From Moraxella equi (GTDB taxonomy: Bacteria; Pseudomonadota; Gammaproteobacteria; Pseudomonadales; Moraxellaceae), in assembly GCF_002027555.1 (NCBI RefSeq), contig NZ_MXAP01000102.1:1-21777 (forward strand): 21,777 bases of DNA. The letters run 5' to 3'. The position numbers and the translations under genes were made by a program. Positions 14,515-21,777 of the stretch are shown in pieces. Below the pieces are notes generated by a model that saw nothing but the letters and a program-made list of their open reading frames with translations, was not told where the DNA came from and searched no databases. How positions within the stretch are numbered: the stretch's first letter is position 1; every line of letters begins with the position of its first letter.

Positions 14515-15252
14515 CTAATCCACCCTAACCCAAATCGGCATGGTCTGTGAATATTGGCTCGTGCCATAGCTCCCACTTGTGGTGTTGTCGGTGCGAATGT
14601 CGCCGATTTTTGTCCATTGCCCACGGTGTAGCATGATGTCGCTTGATAGATTTTGGGTGCTAAGCGTGCCTGTGCGTGCCGACTGGTGTAGACTTAGGCG
14701 GATTTGACCGTTTGGCGAGACGGTCGCTTTGGCAGAAAAACCATCTGTGAGTGCCACCCAAGACGTACCAAAATTTACCCACACTCTGCCATATCGCTGA
14801 TGAGTTTGCCAGCCTACAAGCCCGATGAGCGTGCTTTGAGTGATAGACACAGGCGAGCCTGACAGGGTTTGTACGGTGTAGTGCTGATTTGTGGTGCTTT
14901 GGCTTTGGGTGTTGTGATATTGCCCGTTTATCCACACCTGCCGAGAGATGCCGACATTGACATGACCGCCTTGACTGCTTTGGGCGGTTTGGTTGTTTAG
15001 GGCAAGCGAGATGTTAAGCTGGGTGGGAGCAACATCCACTTGACGGACAAGGGCGGAGATACGCTCATAGTCGGCAGGGGTCGCCTTGATGATGAGCTTG
15101 TCTTGGTATAGCCGTGCCGTGCCACGATTGCCAAGCTCATCTTGGACGATGTCAAGCAGGGCAGGGTCGCCATAGGTGTGAATGACGTACATTTGGGTGT
15201 TGGCATGGGCGAGCGTGGTAAGAAAGCTTAAAATAATGAGTGATTTTTTCAT
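14515..15252 (-). CDS. exported stand-alone secretin N-domain (NolW-like) protein
   Basis: A 245-residue exported protein with signal peptide MKKSLIILSFLTTLAHA, likely cleaved after residue 17. The segment YGDPALLDIVQDELG to ALVRQVDVAPTQLNISLAL (about 27-83) looks like a secretin N/NolW domain (N1-type KH-like fold), as found in PilQ and GspD. After a Gln/Ser/Thr-rich region (about 88-135), the stretch LSTQNLSSDIMLHRGQWTKIGDI resembles the start of a secretin beta-domain. The protein ends there, far too short to form an outer-membrane channel, and no secretion or pilus genes are adjacent. It could assist another secretin or be an independent adaptor; this is inference. No Shine-Dalgarno is obvious at 15252. 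Confidence 0.75.
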   Translation of the reverse strand: MKKSLIILSFLTTLAHANTQMYVIHTYGDPALLDIVQDELGNRGTARLYQDKLIIKATPADYERISALVRQVDVAPTQLNISLALNNQTAQSSQGGHVNVGISRQVWINGQYHNTQSQSTTNQHYTVQTLSGSPVSITQSTLIGLVGWQTHQRYGRVWVNFGTSWVALTDGFSAKATVSPNGQIRLSLHQSARTGTLSTQNLSSDIMLHRGQWTKIGDIRTDNTTSGSYGTSQYSQTMPIWVRVD

Positions 15253-15258
15253 GATGAT

Positions 15259-15305
15259 AAAAGGTTAAAATGGCTTTTTAAAACATTCGACTATTTTAAC
15301 CTTTT
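15259..15305. repeat. 13-bp inverted repeat upstream of the NolW-like gene
   Basis: AAAAGGTTAAAAT (15259-15271) and ATTTTAACCTTTT (15293-15305) are perfect inverted copies 21 bases apart, starting 7 bases upstream of the gene start. The outer copy contains TAAAAT in the minus direction and could be a -10. The pair may be an operator or a leader hairpin covering the start region. Confidence 0.75.
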
Positions 15306-15370
15306 TTTTAGAAAGGAGCTTGTAGGTTTATTGTGTGCAAAAATTACCAGTCAAACCATTTGATAAGTCA

Positions 15371-16165
15371 TCATTTCAACCCAAGCACGTCCTGCATGTC
15401 ATACAGCTGTGCAGGTTGCTCATGTAGCCACAGTCCTGCTCGCACCGCCCCATTGGCAAAGGTCATACGGCTTTGGGCTTTATGGGTAATCTCGATAATC
15501 TCGCCATTCATGATAAATTCTACGGTATGTTCACCGACAATCTCGCCTCCACGCACCGCATGAATGCCAATCTCGCCATCGGTGCGTTTGGCTTGCCCTT
15601 GCCTGCCATAGACAGCGGATGTTTTGAGCGTTTGCCCACGGGCATCTGCCACCGCATTCGCCATCATGAGAGCCGTGCCAGACGGTGCGTCTAGCTTGTG
15701 TTTGTGATGATGTTCGATGATTTCGACATCTGCGTCCATGCCCAGCACTTTGGCGGTGGTGGCAAGTAGATTTAGCGACAAATTCACCCCTGTGGAGTAG
15801 TTGCCAGCATAGACGATAGGGATGTGTTTGCTTGCCTCATGCAGTTTGGCTTCTTGAGCTTCGTCAAGCCCTGTTACTCCCATGACAAGGGCGACTTTGT
15901 TGGCGATACACGCCTCTAGCACCTCATCTAAGGCATCGGGCAAACTAAAATCGATGAGCACGTCCACCCCTGACAAATCTAGCGTGGAGAGTGTAACCCC
16001 ACATTTACCCACGCCCACAAACTCGCCTGCGTCCACGCCGATAAGGCTAGATATAGAACGGACAAATGCTCCTGCTAGGTTGGCTTTGGGGTTGTCTAGT
16101 GTGGATTGGATGAGCATACGCCCCATGCGACCTGATGCACCCATGATTGCGATGTTTAGTGCCAT
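15371..16165 (-). CDS. dapB: 4-hydroxy-tetrahydrodipicolinate reductase
   Basis: DapB reduces dihydrodipicolinate with NAD(P)H in the lysine and diaminopimelate pathway that feeds peptidoglycan. The 264-residue protein has the nucleotide-binding start NIAIMGASGRMGR (4-16). It also has the catalytic region EHHHKHKLDAPSGTA (151-165; by alignment to E. coli, His153 and Lys157 are the catalytic pair), and the C-terminal VGEHTVEFIMNGEIIEITHKA. The start at 16165 has AAGGA upstream at suitable spacing. It lies downstream of dnaJ on the same strand, but the dnaJ terminator and an inserted element between them argue for separate transcripts. Confidence 0.96.
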   Translation of the reverse strand: MALNIAIMGASGRMGRMLIQSTLDNPKANLAGAFVRSISSLIGVDAGEFVGVGKCGVTLSTLDLSGVDVLIDFSLPDALDEVLEACIANKVALVMGVTGLDEAQEAKLHEASKHIPIVYAGNYSTGVNLSLNLLATTAKVLGMDADVEIIEHHHKHKLDAPSGTALMMANAVADARGQTLKTSAVYGRQGQAKRTDGEIGIHAVRGGEIVGEHTVEFIMNGEIIEITHKAQSRMTFANGAVRAGLWLHEQPAQLYDMQDVLGLK

Positions 16166-16254
16166 GATGATTTTCCTTAGGATTAAAGTTTAAGATGATT
16201 TGATGATAACCAAAAATTTGCCGAAAGTAAATTTAAAAAATAAGATTTTGGCTC

Positions 16255-16356
16255 AAAAAGCATGCCACAAGGGAAAACTATTACCTACTCATAACGGTTT
16301 TCCGACCCGTAGGCATGGCTCAGAGCGAACGGAAAACCTAGTTTGGCATACTTTTT
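16255..16356. mobile_element. 102-bp element with inverted ends (MITE-like)
   Basis: AAAAAGCATGCCA (16255-16267) and TGGCATACTTTTT (16344-16356) are inverted ends with one mismatch. Inside, GGTTTTCCG (16296-16304) and CGGAAAACC (16330-16338) form a second inverted repeat around a GC-richer core (CGTAGGCATGGCTCAGAGCG). No reading frame is present. The end motif AAAAAGTATGC recurs next to the IS1-like remnant at 21617-21627. A non-autonomous mobile repeat is the best guess; no target-site duplication was identified. Confidence 0.5.
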
Positions 16357-16375
16357 AGGCTACCACCAAAAATAA

Positions 16376-16403
16376 AAAACACGGTAAAATTTTACCGTGT
16401 TTT
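16376..16403 (-). terminator. terminator of dnaJ
   Basis: A perfect 14+14 palindrome, AAAACACGGTAAAA followed by TTTTACCGTGTTTT, flanked by A/T tracts, lies 17 bases after the dnaJ stop on the minus strand. Confidence 0.85.
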
Positions 16404-16419
16404 ATTTGAAAGGTTAGGT

Positions 16420-17610
16420 TTAATCAAAAATGTCTTTAACTTCATCTTTGATTTTGTCAAAAAACCCTTTTTTCTTGGCACTTGCTCCGTTGTCGCCATT
16501 TAGGGTTTTGGCAAATTGCTCAAGCAAGGATTTTTGTTCGCCAGTCAAATTGGTGGGTGTCTCAACGATGATTTTGCACAGCAAGTCGCCCTGCATGCCA
16601 CCACGCACGGTCATGACGCCCTTGCCACGCACACGCAACACTTTGCCACTTTGGGTACCTTCGGCAACTTTGATTTTTAGGCGACCACCGCCCAACGTGG
16701 GGATTTCTACTTCATCGCCAAGTGCGGCGGTAGCGATATTGATAGGGATATCAAGGTGTAAATCCGCCCCATTTCTGGTAAAGATGTCGTGCGGTCTGAC
16801 ATGAATCTCGACATATAGGTCACCATTTGGCATGCCACTGTCGCCCGCTTCGCCCTTGCCTGATAGGCGGACACGGTCGCCATTGTCCACGCCAGCAGGG
16901 ATGGAGACTTCTAGGGTCTGAGATTTGTGCTGTTTGCCTTCGCCATGACAGTCAGGGCAGGGGTTTTTGATTTTTTTGCCAGTGCCGCGGCAGTCAGGGC
17001 AGGTTTGCTGCATGACAAAAAAGCCCTGTTGGACACGCACCTGACCATGTCCGCCACAGGTAGGACAGCTGACGACATCGCTGGCAGACTTTGCCCCTTT
17101 ACCGTCGCAGGTCTCACAGTGAACGCTCGTGCTGTATGTGATTTCTTTTTTACAGCCAGTTACCGCTTCTTCTAGGGTGAGGCTGATTTGGTAGAGCAAA
17201 TCCGCTCCTTTGCTGGCACGAGAGCCACGAGAGTTGCCAAACATATCACCAAAGATGTCGCCAAAACCGCCGCCACCGCCACTAAAGCCACCACGAGCCC
17301 CACCGCCAAAGAAACTGCCAAAGATGTCGTTTAGGTCATCGGCACTAAATCCGCCAGCATTGCCAAACCCGCCGTTGTTCATGCCCTGCTCAAAGGCACT
17401 GTGTCCCATGCGGTCATAAGTGGCACGTTTTTGGGCATCCGACAGCACTTCATACGCCATCGTCGCTTCTTTAAACTTTTCTTCGGCACTTGGGTCGTCT
17501 GGATTTTTGTCGGGGTGATATTTCATCGCAATACGGCGGTAGGCTTTTTTAATCTCTTTATCGTCTGCCGACTTGTCCACACCCAAAATGGTATAAAAAT
17601 CTTTACTCAT
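16420..17610 (-). CDS. dnaJ: chaperone DnaJ
   Basis: DnaJ (Hsp40) delivers substrates to DnaK and stimulates its ATPase. The 396-residue protein has, in order, the J domain (about 4-70) with HPD at 32-34 and a Gly/Phe-rich linker (about 75-135, many GG and GF). Next is the zinc region with four CxxCxGxG repeats ([32 protein letters not shown]), then the C-terminal substrate-binding domains. This makes it a type I DnaJ. The start at 17610 has AGGACA upstream. dnaK is not adjacent in the window. Some close homologues are shorter (about 375 residues); the difference is in the Gly-rich linker and the tail. Confidence 0.97.
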   Translation of the reverse strand: MSKDFYTILGVDKSADDKEIKKAYRRIAMKYHPDKNPDDPSAEEKFKEATMAYEVLSDAQKRATYDRMGHSAFEQGMNNGGFGNAGGFSADDLNDIFGSFFGGGARGGFSGGGGGFGDIFGDMFGNSRGSRASKGADLLYQISLTLEEAVTGCKKEITYSTSVHCETCDGKGAKSASDVVSCPTCGGHGQVRVQQGFFVMQQTCPDCRGTGKKIKNPCPDCHGEGKQHKSQTLEVSIPAGVDNGDRVRLSGKGEAGDSGMPNGDLYVEIHVRPHDIFTRNGADLHLDIPINIATAALGDEVEIPTLGGGRLKIKVAEGTQSGKVLRVRGKGVMTVRGGMQGDLLCKIIVETPTNLTGEQKSLLEQFAKTLNGDNGASAKKKGFFDKIKDEVKDIFD

Positions 17611-17796
17611 GTGTTGTCCTGATTGGCTTTTGGCTGCTTAGGCGACCCAAAAAGGTCACGATTTGCAAAAATAAAAAATTTGCCTATTTATGGTGCTTTT
17701 ATGCCATTTATCAAGCGTGATTGGTGTGATTTTTTACCAATTTTCAAAAATTTATGGCAAAATACCCCACATCATCCCTATTATCATCATGTGTTT

Positions 17797-18450
17797 ATGA
17801 AAATCACCAAACTGCTCTTGGCACTTGTCATCATCGCCCTTGTCATCGTGGCAGGCTCGCCCTATTATAAGCTCTACACCCTAAAAAACGCTTATGACAA
17901 TGGCGACTACGCTCCCATTATTAACAGCATAGATTTTGAGATGCTGCGTCCGAGCCTAAAACATCAGCTCATCACCAAAACCGATAACTGGCTCGGCTCT
18001 AACGACGTGGTGCGGGGCTTGTCACTCTTTGGCGGACTGCTTGGGCTAGATGGTGCCAAGCTTAACACCATCGCCCACAGCTTTATCAATACTGCCGTGG
18101 ATAAGGGCATTACCCCTGAGAATCTAACTCGGCTTGCCCAAGGCGACGTTCAGCCCGAGAGCGAACCCATGCTTGTGGGCATTGCCTTGTTTGGCGGTTA
18201 TGTTGATACCGAGCGGCTGCTCACTGACTACATCAGCACAGGCGACATGAACATCGCCATCAATAATCAAAAAACCGCCATCGCTACCAAGGCAAGCGAT
18301 AACATCGGACAGCCGACCCAGCCCAAGCTGTCCTACTGCGGTCTTAACTGCTTTGAAGTTGCCACCACCATCAAAGATAAACCCTATACCATCGTCATGC
18401 ATCGCCATCAAGTGCTAGACTGGCAGATAGTTAATGTTGTGTTACCTTAG
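17797..18450 (+). CDS. DUF2939-family membrane-anchored protein
   Basis: A 217-residue protein with one N-terminal membrane anchor (KLLLALVIIALVIVAGSPYY). The segment SPYYKLYTLKNAYDNGDYAP with IDFEMLRPSLKHQL is characteristic of DUF2939, a family of unknown function. The rest is predicted to lie in the periplasm. Three Cys-containing positions near the C-terminus (YCGLNCFEV) could form a disulfide. The frame is open upstream to 17623, but the ATG at 17797 places the anchor at the N-terminus as in the family. It is divergent from dnaJ; a possible promoter is TTACCA, 18 bases, CAAAAT around 17736-17766. Confidence 0.82.
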   Translation: MKITKLLLALVIIALVIVAGSPYYKLYTLKNAYDNGDYAPIINSIDFEMLRPSLKHQLITKTDNWLGSNDVVRGLSLFGGLLGLDGAKLNTIAHSFINTAVDKGITPENLTRLAQGDVQPESEPMLVGIALFGGYVDTERLLTDYISTGDMNIAINNQKTAIATKASDNIGQPTQPKLSYCGLNCFEVATTIKDKPYTIVMHRHQVLDWQIVNVVLP

Positions 18451-18735
18451 GTTTGTAAATTATCAGCGGTATAAAAATTGCGACCAAATAAATTTAATCA
18501 ATCCTGTTTTAATATATTGTAAAAAAAGTTTGCCTAATGTTATCTGTTTTATCTCTTTAGCTGTAAAACTGTATAAAATAAAACCTTAATTAAATTAAGG
18601 GAAAAGGATTTTTAAATCATAAAATTTTAAAAAATTTAAGCAATATTTATATTTTATAAAATATTGATATTTAATAACTTTTTTAAAATGTTATCAATTA
18701 TTTGCTCTTTTTTATAAATTTTTTAAAAATAATGC

Positions 18736-18764
18736 TTGTGTTTTTATAAAAGATATGGTTTAAT
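18736..18764 (+). promoter_or_regulatory. promoter of the Roadblock-like gene
   Basis: TTGTGT (18736-18741), 17 bases, TTTAAT (18759-18764) preceded by TGG. It lies just downstream of a very AT-rich tract. The predicted transcript start is near 18771, which leaves a leader of about 170 bases. Confidence 0.6.
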
Positions 18765-18770
18765 ACGCAC

Positions 18771-18801
18771 ATAACGAAATGCCAAACAATGCTTTCGTTA
18801 T
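18771..18801 (+). promoter_or_regulatory. hairpin at the predicted 5' end of the mRNA leader
   Basis: ATAACGAAA (18771-18779) pairs perfectly with TTTCGTTAT (18793-18801), and an inner GC/GC pair beyond a bulged T closes an 8-base loop. No T tract follows, so it is not a simple terminator. A 5'-terminal stem of this kind can stabilise mRNA. Confidence 0.6.
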
Positions 18802-18941
18802 AACATGACGGTTTTTAGCAATTTGTTAATAGTCATTAAAATTTTAAATTAACTTGTTATTTTTAAAATTCTTTATCATTGATAACTATTACTTAAATCG
18901 TCATTAATTCAACATTAATTTACTTTTTAAGGAATGGCATC

Positions 18942-19298
18942 ATGGCTAAATTATCTCTTGACGCTCTAAGCGACATTGACGGCTTCGTAGCAGCAGCATT
19001 GGTTGACAGTGAATCAGGTCTTGCCCTAGCTACTTTGGGTACTGGTCTTGACCTAGAACTAGCAGCTGCTGGTAACACCGAAGTGGTACGTGCTAAGCGT
19101 AAAACTGCAAAAGCATTGGGTCTTCATGAGTCTATTGAAGACATCCTAATCACTCTAAGCGGGCAATACCACCTTCTCCGTCCGCTAGTACGTAACGAAA
19201 ACCTATTCCTGTACCTAGTACTTGACCGTCAAAAATCAAACCTAGCAATGGCTCGTCACAGCCTAAAAGGTTTTGAAACTGAACTAGATTTCTCTTAA
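18942..19298 (+). CDS. Roadblock/LC7-like protein
   Basis: A 118-residue soluble protein. The N-terminal helix with [20 protein letters not shown], then SGLALATLG and the long helix [15 protein letters not shown], fit a Roadblock/LC7 (MglB-like) domain; the strands [16 protein letters not shown] and [21 protein letters not shown] complete it. Such proteins commonly act as regulators or scaffolds of small GTPases, but no GTPase gene is next to it. The start has a strong ribosome binding site (TAAGGA, 18928-18933). Codon choice (many CTA, GTA, CGT and AAC) differs from its neighbours and, with the strong signals, suggests high expression. It is monocistronic, with its own promoter and terminator. 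The biological role is unknown to me. Confidence 0.8.
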   Translation: MAKLSLDALSDIDGFVAAALVDSESGLALATLGTGLDLELAAAGNTEVVRAKRKTAKALGLHESIEDILITLSGQYHLLRPLVRNENLFLYLVLDRQKSNLAMARHSLKGFETELDFS

Positions 19299-19320
19299 TT
19301 CTTAATTAAGATGGTCATTC

Positions 19321-19350
19321 AAAAACACCTGCCCCTGGTAGGTGTTTTTT
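19321..19350 (+). terminator. terminator of the Roadblock-like gene
   Basis: AAAAACACCT (19321-19330) pairs with AGGTGTTTTT (19340-19349) around a 9-base loop, ending in T6. Confidence 0.9.
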
Positions 19351-19427
19351 ATTTGTCAAATATTTGTCAGTTTGGTTTTTTATTAATACATTTTACCAAA
19401 CGAATAAGCACCTTTTCCAAAAACTCT

Positions 19428-19457
19428 TTGCAGTCATACGCCCATCTCTATTATAAT
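19428..19457 (+). promoter_or_regulatory. gshA promoter
   Basis: TTGCAG (19428-19433), 18 bases, then a perfect TATAAT (19452-19457), 33 bases upstream of the gshA start. Confidence 0.65.
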
Positions 19458-19490
19458 AGTCACATCAGATACTTTAACACGGATAATACA

Positions 19491-21056
19491 ATGAACCCAT
19501 CTTTACATTTTACCCTGCCTACATGGTTTGGCTCAGCCCTTGTGGCGGGCATGAAGCGTGGTATTGAAAAAGAGGGTCTGCGTATGCAGCCTGATGGCTA
19601 CTCGGCCAAAACCTTTCACCCTGCCCGTCTCGGCTCGAAACTCACCCATCCTTATATCACCACCGACTACTCTGAGAACCTACTTGAACTTATCACTGAA
19701 CCTAAAGCGACCATCAAAGACGCCTTAGACATGCTCCGCATCTTGCATGTGTTGGTACATCGCTCATTAGAAAATGATGAGATGATGTGGCCACTCTCCA
19801 TGCCGTGCATGCTCTCAGATGATGATGAAGATATCCCCCTTGCCAATTATGGCACGTCTAACATCGGGCGACTCAAAACCCTATACCGCTCAGGGCTTGG
19901 CGTGCGATACGGTCGCAAAATGCAGACCATCGCAGGACTGCACTACAACCTATCTATCGGCGATGATTTGTTTGGGGTGTGGGCAAAAAGTGAGAGCCGA
20001 GACGACCTACAAGCGTTTAAAAATGAAAAATATCTGGGACTGATTCGTAACTTCAAACGCCTAACCCCGCTTGTCCTGTATCTACTTGGGGCAAGTCCGA
20101 GCGTGTGTGGGTGCTTTTTGACGGGTCGCACACATGATTTAACACCACTTAGTGACTGTGGTGGGGGCTGTACTTATTATAAACCCAATGCAACCAGCCT
20201 TAGAATGGGCAAATTAGGCTACACCAACAGCGTACAGGAAGATTTGGACATTCGTTATAACGACCTAGGTGAATACATCAAGGGGCTACGTCGAGCTATT
20301 GGCACGCCCTTTGCCGACTTTACGAACATTGGCGTAGACGACCAAGACGGCAATCCTGTGCAGATTAACGACCATATTTTGCAAATTGAAAATGAGTTTT
20401 ACAGCCCCATCCGCCCAAAACAAGTCACTCGCTCAGGCGAGACACCAACCCAAGCCTTAGAGTCTCGGGGTATCGCCTATGTTGAGTTTCGTGCCATTGA
20501 CCTAGATCCATACAGCGACATCGGTATCACGACCGCCACGGCGTGCTTTTTGGAGATTTTGGCATTGTATTGCTTGCTGTCAGACTCTCCTGAGCTACTG
20601 CCTGATGAAGAAAAACAGCTGTCATCAAATGTTGATAAGGTGGTCAATGACGGGCGAGACGCCAATGCAACCATCATCACATCCCATGGCGAGCAATCCT
20701 TGGGGGAATGGATAGTGCAGACGCTTGGGCAAATGCAAGCCATTGCCGACGCTTTTGATGAACATCATGGCGGTAACGACTACCGTTTGGCACTCTCGCT
20801 CATGCAAGGCATGGCGACCAATCCCAACTTCACGCCATCAGCTCAGGTCATCTCAGACAGTCAAAGACTGGGCAGTACGTGGAAACTCGGGCAAATGCTC
20901 GCCCAAAAACATCATAAGTCCTTGCTTGCTCACGCCCTTAGCAATGAAGATGCGTTCTATTATGCCAACATTGCCATACAGTCCTTTGCCGACCAACAGC
21001 AGTTAGAGCGAGAAGAGACCCAAGATTTTTATGAATACTTACAACAATACAGATAG
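19491..21056 (+). CDS. gshA: glutamate-cysteine ligase
   Basis: GshA joins glutamate and cysteine using ATP, the first and rate-limiting step of glutathione synthesis. The 521-residue length matches the gammaproteobacterial type. Visible motifs are GIEKEGLRM (24-32, ATP/metal-binding glutamates), DYSENLLELITE (59-70), the MPCMLSDDDEDIPLANYGTS region and AYVEFRAIDLDPYSDIGI late in the protein. The frame is open upstream to 19311, but 19491 gives the family N-terminus and lies downstream of a strong promoter; the upstream stretch would run through the preceding terminator. dsbB follows at once, probably in the same transcript. Confidence 0.95.
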   Translation: MNPSLHFTLPTWFGSALVAGMKRGIEKEGLRMQPDGYSAKTFHPARLGSKLTHPYITTDYSENLLELITEPKATIKDALDMLRILHVLVHRSLENDEMMWPLSMPCMLSDDDEDIPLANYGTSNIGRLKTLYRSGLGVRYGRKMQTIAGLHYNLSIGDDLFGVWAKSESRDDLQAFKNEKYLGLIRNFKRLTPLVLYLLGASPSVCGCFLTGRTHDLTPLSDCGGGCTYYKPNATSLRMGKLGYTNSVQEDLDIRYNDLGEYIKGLRRAIGTPFADFTNIGVDDQDGNPVQINDHILQIENEFYSPIRPKQVTRSGETPTQALESRGIAYVEFRAIDLDPYSDIGITTATACFLEILALYCLLSDSPELLPDEEKQLSSNVDKVVNDGRDANATIITSHGEQSLGEWIVQTLGQMQAIADAFDEHHGGNDYRLALSLMQGMATNPNFTPSAQVISDSQRLGSTWKLGQMLAQKHHKSLLAHALSNEDAFYYANIAIQSFADQQQLEREETQDFYEYLQQYR

Positions 21057-21060
21057 CACC

Positions 21061-21573
21061 ATGTTAAAACACCCAACTTTTCGCACGCTGTGTGCGTGCT
21101 TATTTGCCTTGTCGGTCGTGGCGACCCTTGTGGCGATTTTTTATTTTCAAAAGCATTTGGGGCTTGACCCGTGTCCTTTGTGTATCTTTCAACGGGTTGG
21201 CGTGTGGATAATGGGGGCGTTTGCCTTTGTTGGCATGCTTGTAAACCCCAAAAAACTTTGGGCGAAGCTTGTGCTATGGGGTGGCATGGCGATCGGCACG
21301 CTGTGGGGGTTTGGGGTGGCGGCTCGTCATGTGTGGTTACAGCACTTACCTGCTGATGAAGTGCCCGCCTGTGGACCGGGGCTGAACTACTGGGTGGATA
21401 CCCTGCCGATTTTGCAGGTGTTCCAAGAAGTACTAAAAGGCTCGGGCGAATGTGCTGAGATAGACTGGCAAATGTTGGGATTTAGTATTCCTGAATTAAC
21501 CCTTGCCATGTTTGCAGTGTTTTTGGTGATATTAGGTGTTGGGTTTGTTAGGATAATCAAGAAACAAATGTAG
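21061..21573 (+). CDS. dsbB: disulfide bond formation protein DsbB
   Basis: DsbB is an inner-membrane quinone reductase that reoxidises periplasmic DsbA. Four membrane segments are visible (about residues 8-28, 45-62, 68-88 and 144-165). The periplasmic Cys pairs are Cys38/Cys41 (DPCPLC) and Cys104/Cys131 (VPACGPGLNYW and GSGECAEI), so the electron path is intact. With the start at 21061 the protein has 170 residues. An in-frame ATG at 21031 would add ten polar residues and overlap gshA by 26 bases; neither start has a strong ribosome binding site. The pairing with gshA suggests a shared thiol-redox theme, though that is inference. Confidence 0.93.
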   Translation: MLKHPTFRTLCACLFALSVVATLVAIFYFQKHLGLDPCPLCIFQRVGVWIMGAFAFVGMLVNPKKLWAKLVLWGGMAIGTLWGFGVAARHVWLQHLPADEVPACGPGLNYWVDTLPILQVFQEVLKGSGECAEIDWQMLGFSIPELTLAMFAVFLVILGVGFVRIIKKQM

Positions 21574-21583
21574 AGCAAATCAA

Positions 21584-21605
21584 AGACGGAAAAATTTTTC
21601 CGTCT
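21584..21605. terminator. perfect 22-bp palindrome after dsbB
   Basis: AGACGGAAAAA joined to TTTTTCCGTCT, 11 bases after the dsbB stop. It resembles the dnaJ terminator palindrome but lacks a trailing T run, so it is a probable rather than certain terminator. Confidence 0.6.
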
Positions 21606-21627
21606 GGCTCTGATCCAAAAAGTATGC

Positions 21628-21777
21628 TACACCCACCCATGGTTGATATAATGAAACACCAAGTCAAATGCTTTAAGATGATTGCTTAGGTTTTTAGAGA
21701 AACAACACGTTTTTTCTAAATGCTCGCCTAGCAAAGGTTCTAAGCCTTGTGTTATTACCTTCAATACCGACGGTAAG
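21628..21777 (-). pseudogene. IS1-like transposase, C-terminal part, frameshifted and cut by the window edge
   Basis: Translating the minus strand from the right edge gives IEGNNTRLRTFARRAFRK. After a one-base shift it continues TCCFSKNLSNHLKAF and ends in FHYINHGWV and a stop (21628-21630). From memory this matches the C-terminus of IS1-family (InsAB') transposases. The two frames meet at a run of six A (plus-strand T, 21710-21715), as if one A had been inserted. The usual programmed IS1 frameshift lies far upstream in the gene, so this is more likely a disabling mutation or a sequencing error. The element's inner end continues beyond the window. The outer flank carries AAAAAGTATGC (21617-21627), possibly part of its terminal repeat. 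Confidence 0.65.

Larger units (their letters stand above)
18451..18941. other. 491-base AT-rich leader region of the Roadblock-like gene
   Basis: No gene is seen. The stretch 18590-18735 is extremely AT-rich, with long A and T tracts that could act as an UP element or bendable DNA. It ends in a promoter and a long untranslated leader with a hairpin at its 5' end. Confidence 0.55.

Noticed and set aside
1..21777. Defence system, prophage, CRISPR array or tRNA/rRNA genes
   Set aside because: I looked for direct-repeat arrays, integrase or phage genes, toxin-antitoxin pairs and tRNA cloverleaf ends and saw none. Apart from the small repeats and the IS remnant, the content is core metabolism, translation and envelope genes.

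Overview
The window is a mostly core-genome stretch of a gammaproteobacterium, most likely Moraxella or a close relative in the Moraxellaceae. The basis is the gene content and order (yidC-mnmE-nrdR-ribD, fmt-rsmB, LysM-dprA-tsaC, dnaJ-dapB), the AT-leaning composition and the protein sequences. I recognised these by memory of families; no search was run, so the genus is an inference. No rRNA, tRNA, CRISPR array, prophage or defence island is visible.

Layout. Positions 182-13874 form one long rightward block. It runs yidC (membrane insertase), mnmE-nrdR-ribD (close-packed), a 379-base gap, ribE, fmt, a small DUF6578-like gene, rsmB, thrC, a LysM protein, then dprA-tsaC with overlapping ends. 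Positions 13951-17610 run leftward: dnaJ, dapB, an exported secretin-fragment-like protein and a 60-residue HMA-like protein. From 17797 genes run rightward again: a DUF2939 protein, a Roadblock/LC7-like protein behind a structured leader, gshA and dsbB. The right edge cuts a frameshifted IS1-like transposase on the minus strand.

The most striking signal is a chromosome-segregation site cluster. Nine matches to the ParB-binding site parS (consensus TGTTTCACGTGAAACA, two of them perfect) lie between 2979 and 8408, and I found none elsewhere in the window. Six are inside coding sequence (three in mnmE, one each in ribE, fmt and rsmB). Three are in the ribD-ribE gap, between perfect DnaA boxes (TTATCCACA) at 5018, 5217 and 5265. 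Where parS is read in the common frame it encodes Val-Ser/Pro-Arg/Cys-Glu-Thr, so unrelated enzymes share that short peptide. In MnmE the sites sit in an Asn/Ser-rich insertion of about 35 residues in the GTPase domain. The genes here double as the landing zone of the ParABS system, and the ribD-ribE gap is a candidate replication-origin or DnaA-binding region.

Other structure: two copies of a 65-66 bp double-palindrome repeat (6107, 10435); a 102-bp element with inverted ends between dnaJ and dapB that shares an 11-bp end motif with the IS1-like remnant; several clear terminators; recurrent extended -10 promoters of the form TGnTAAAAT; and sharp base-composition changes inside rsmB and thrC that suggest mosaic alleles.
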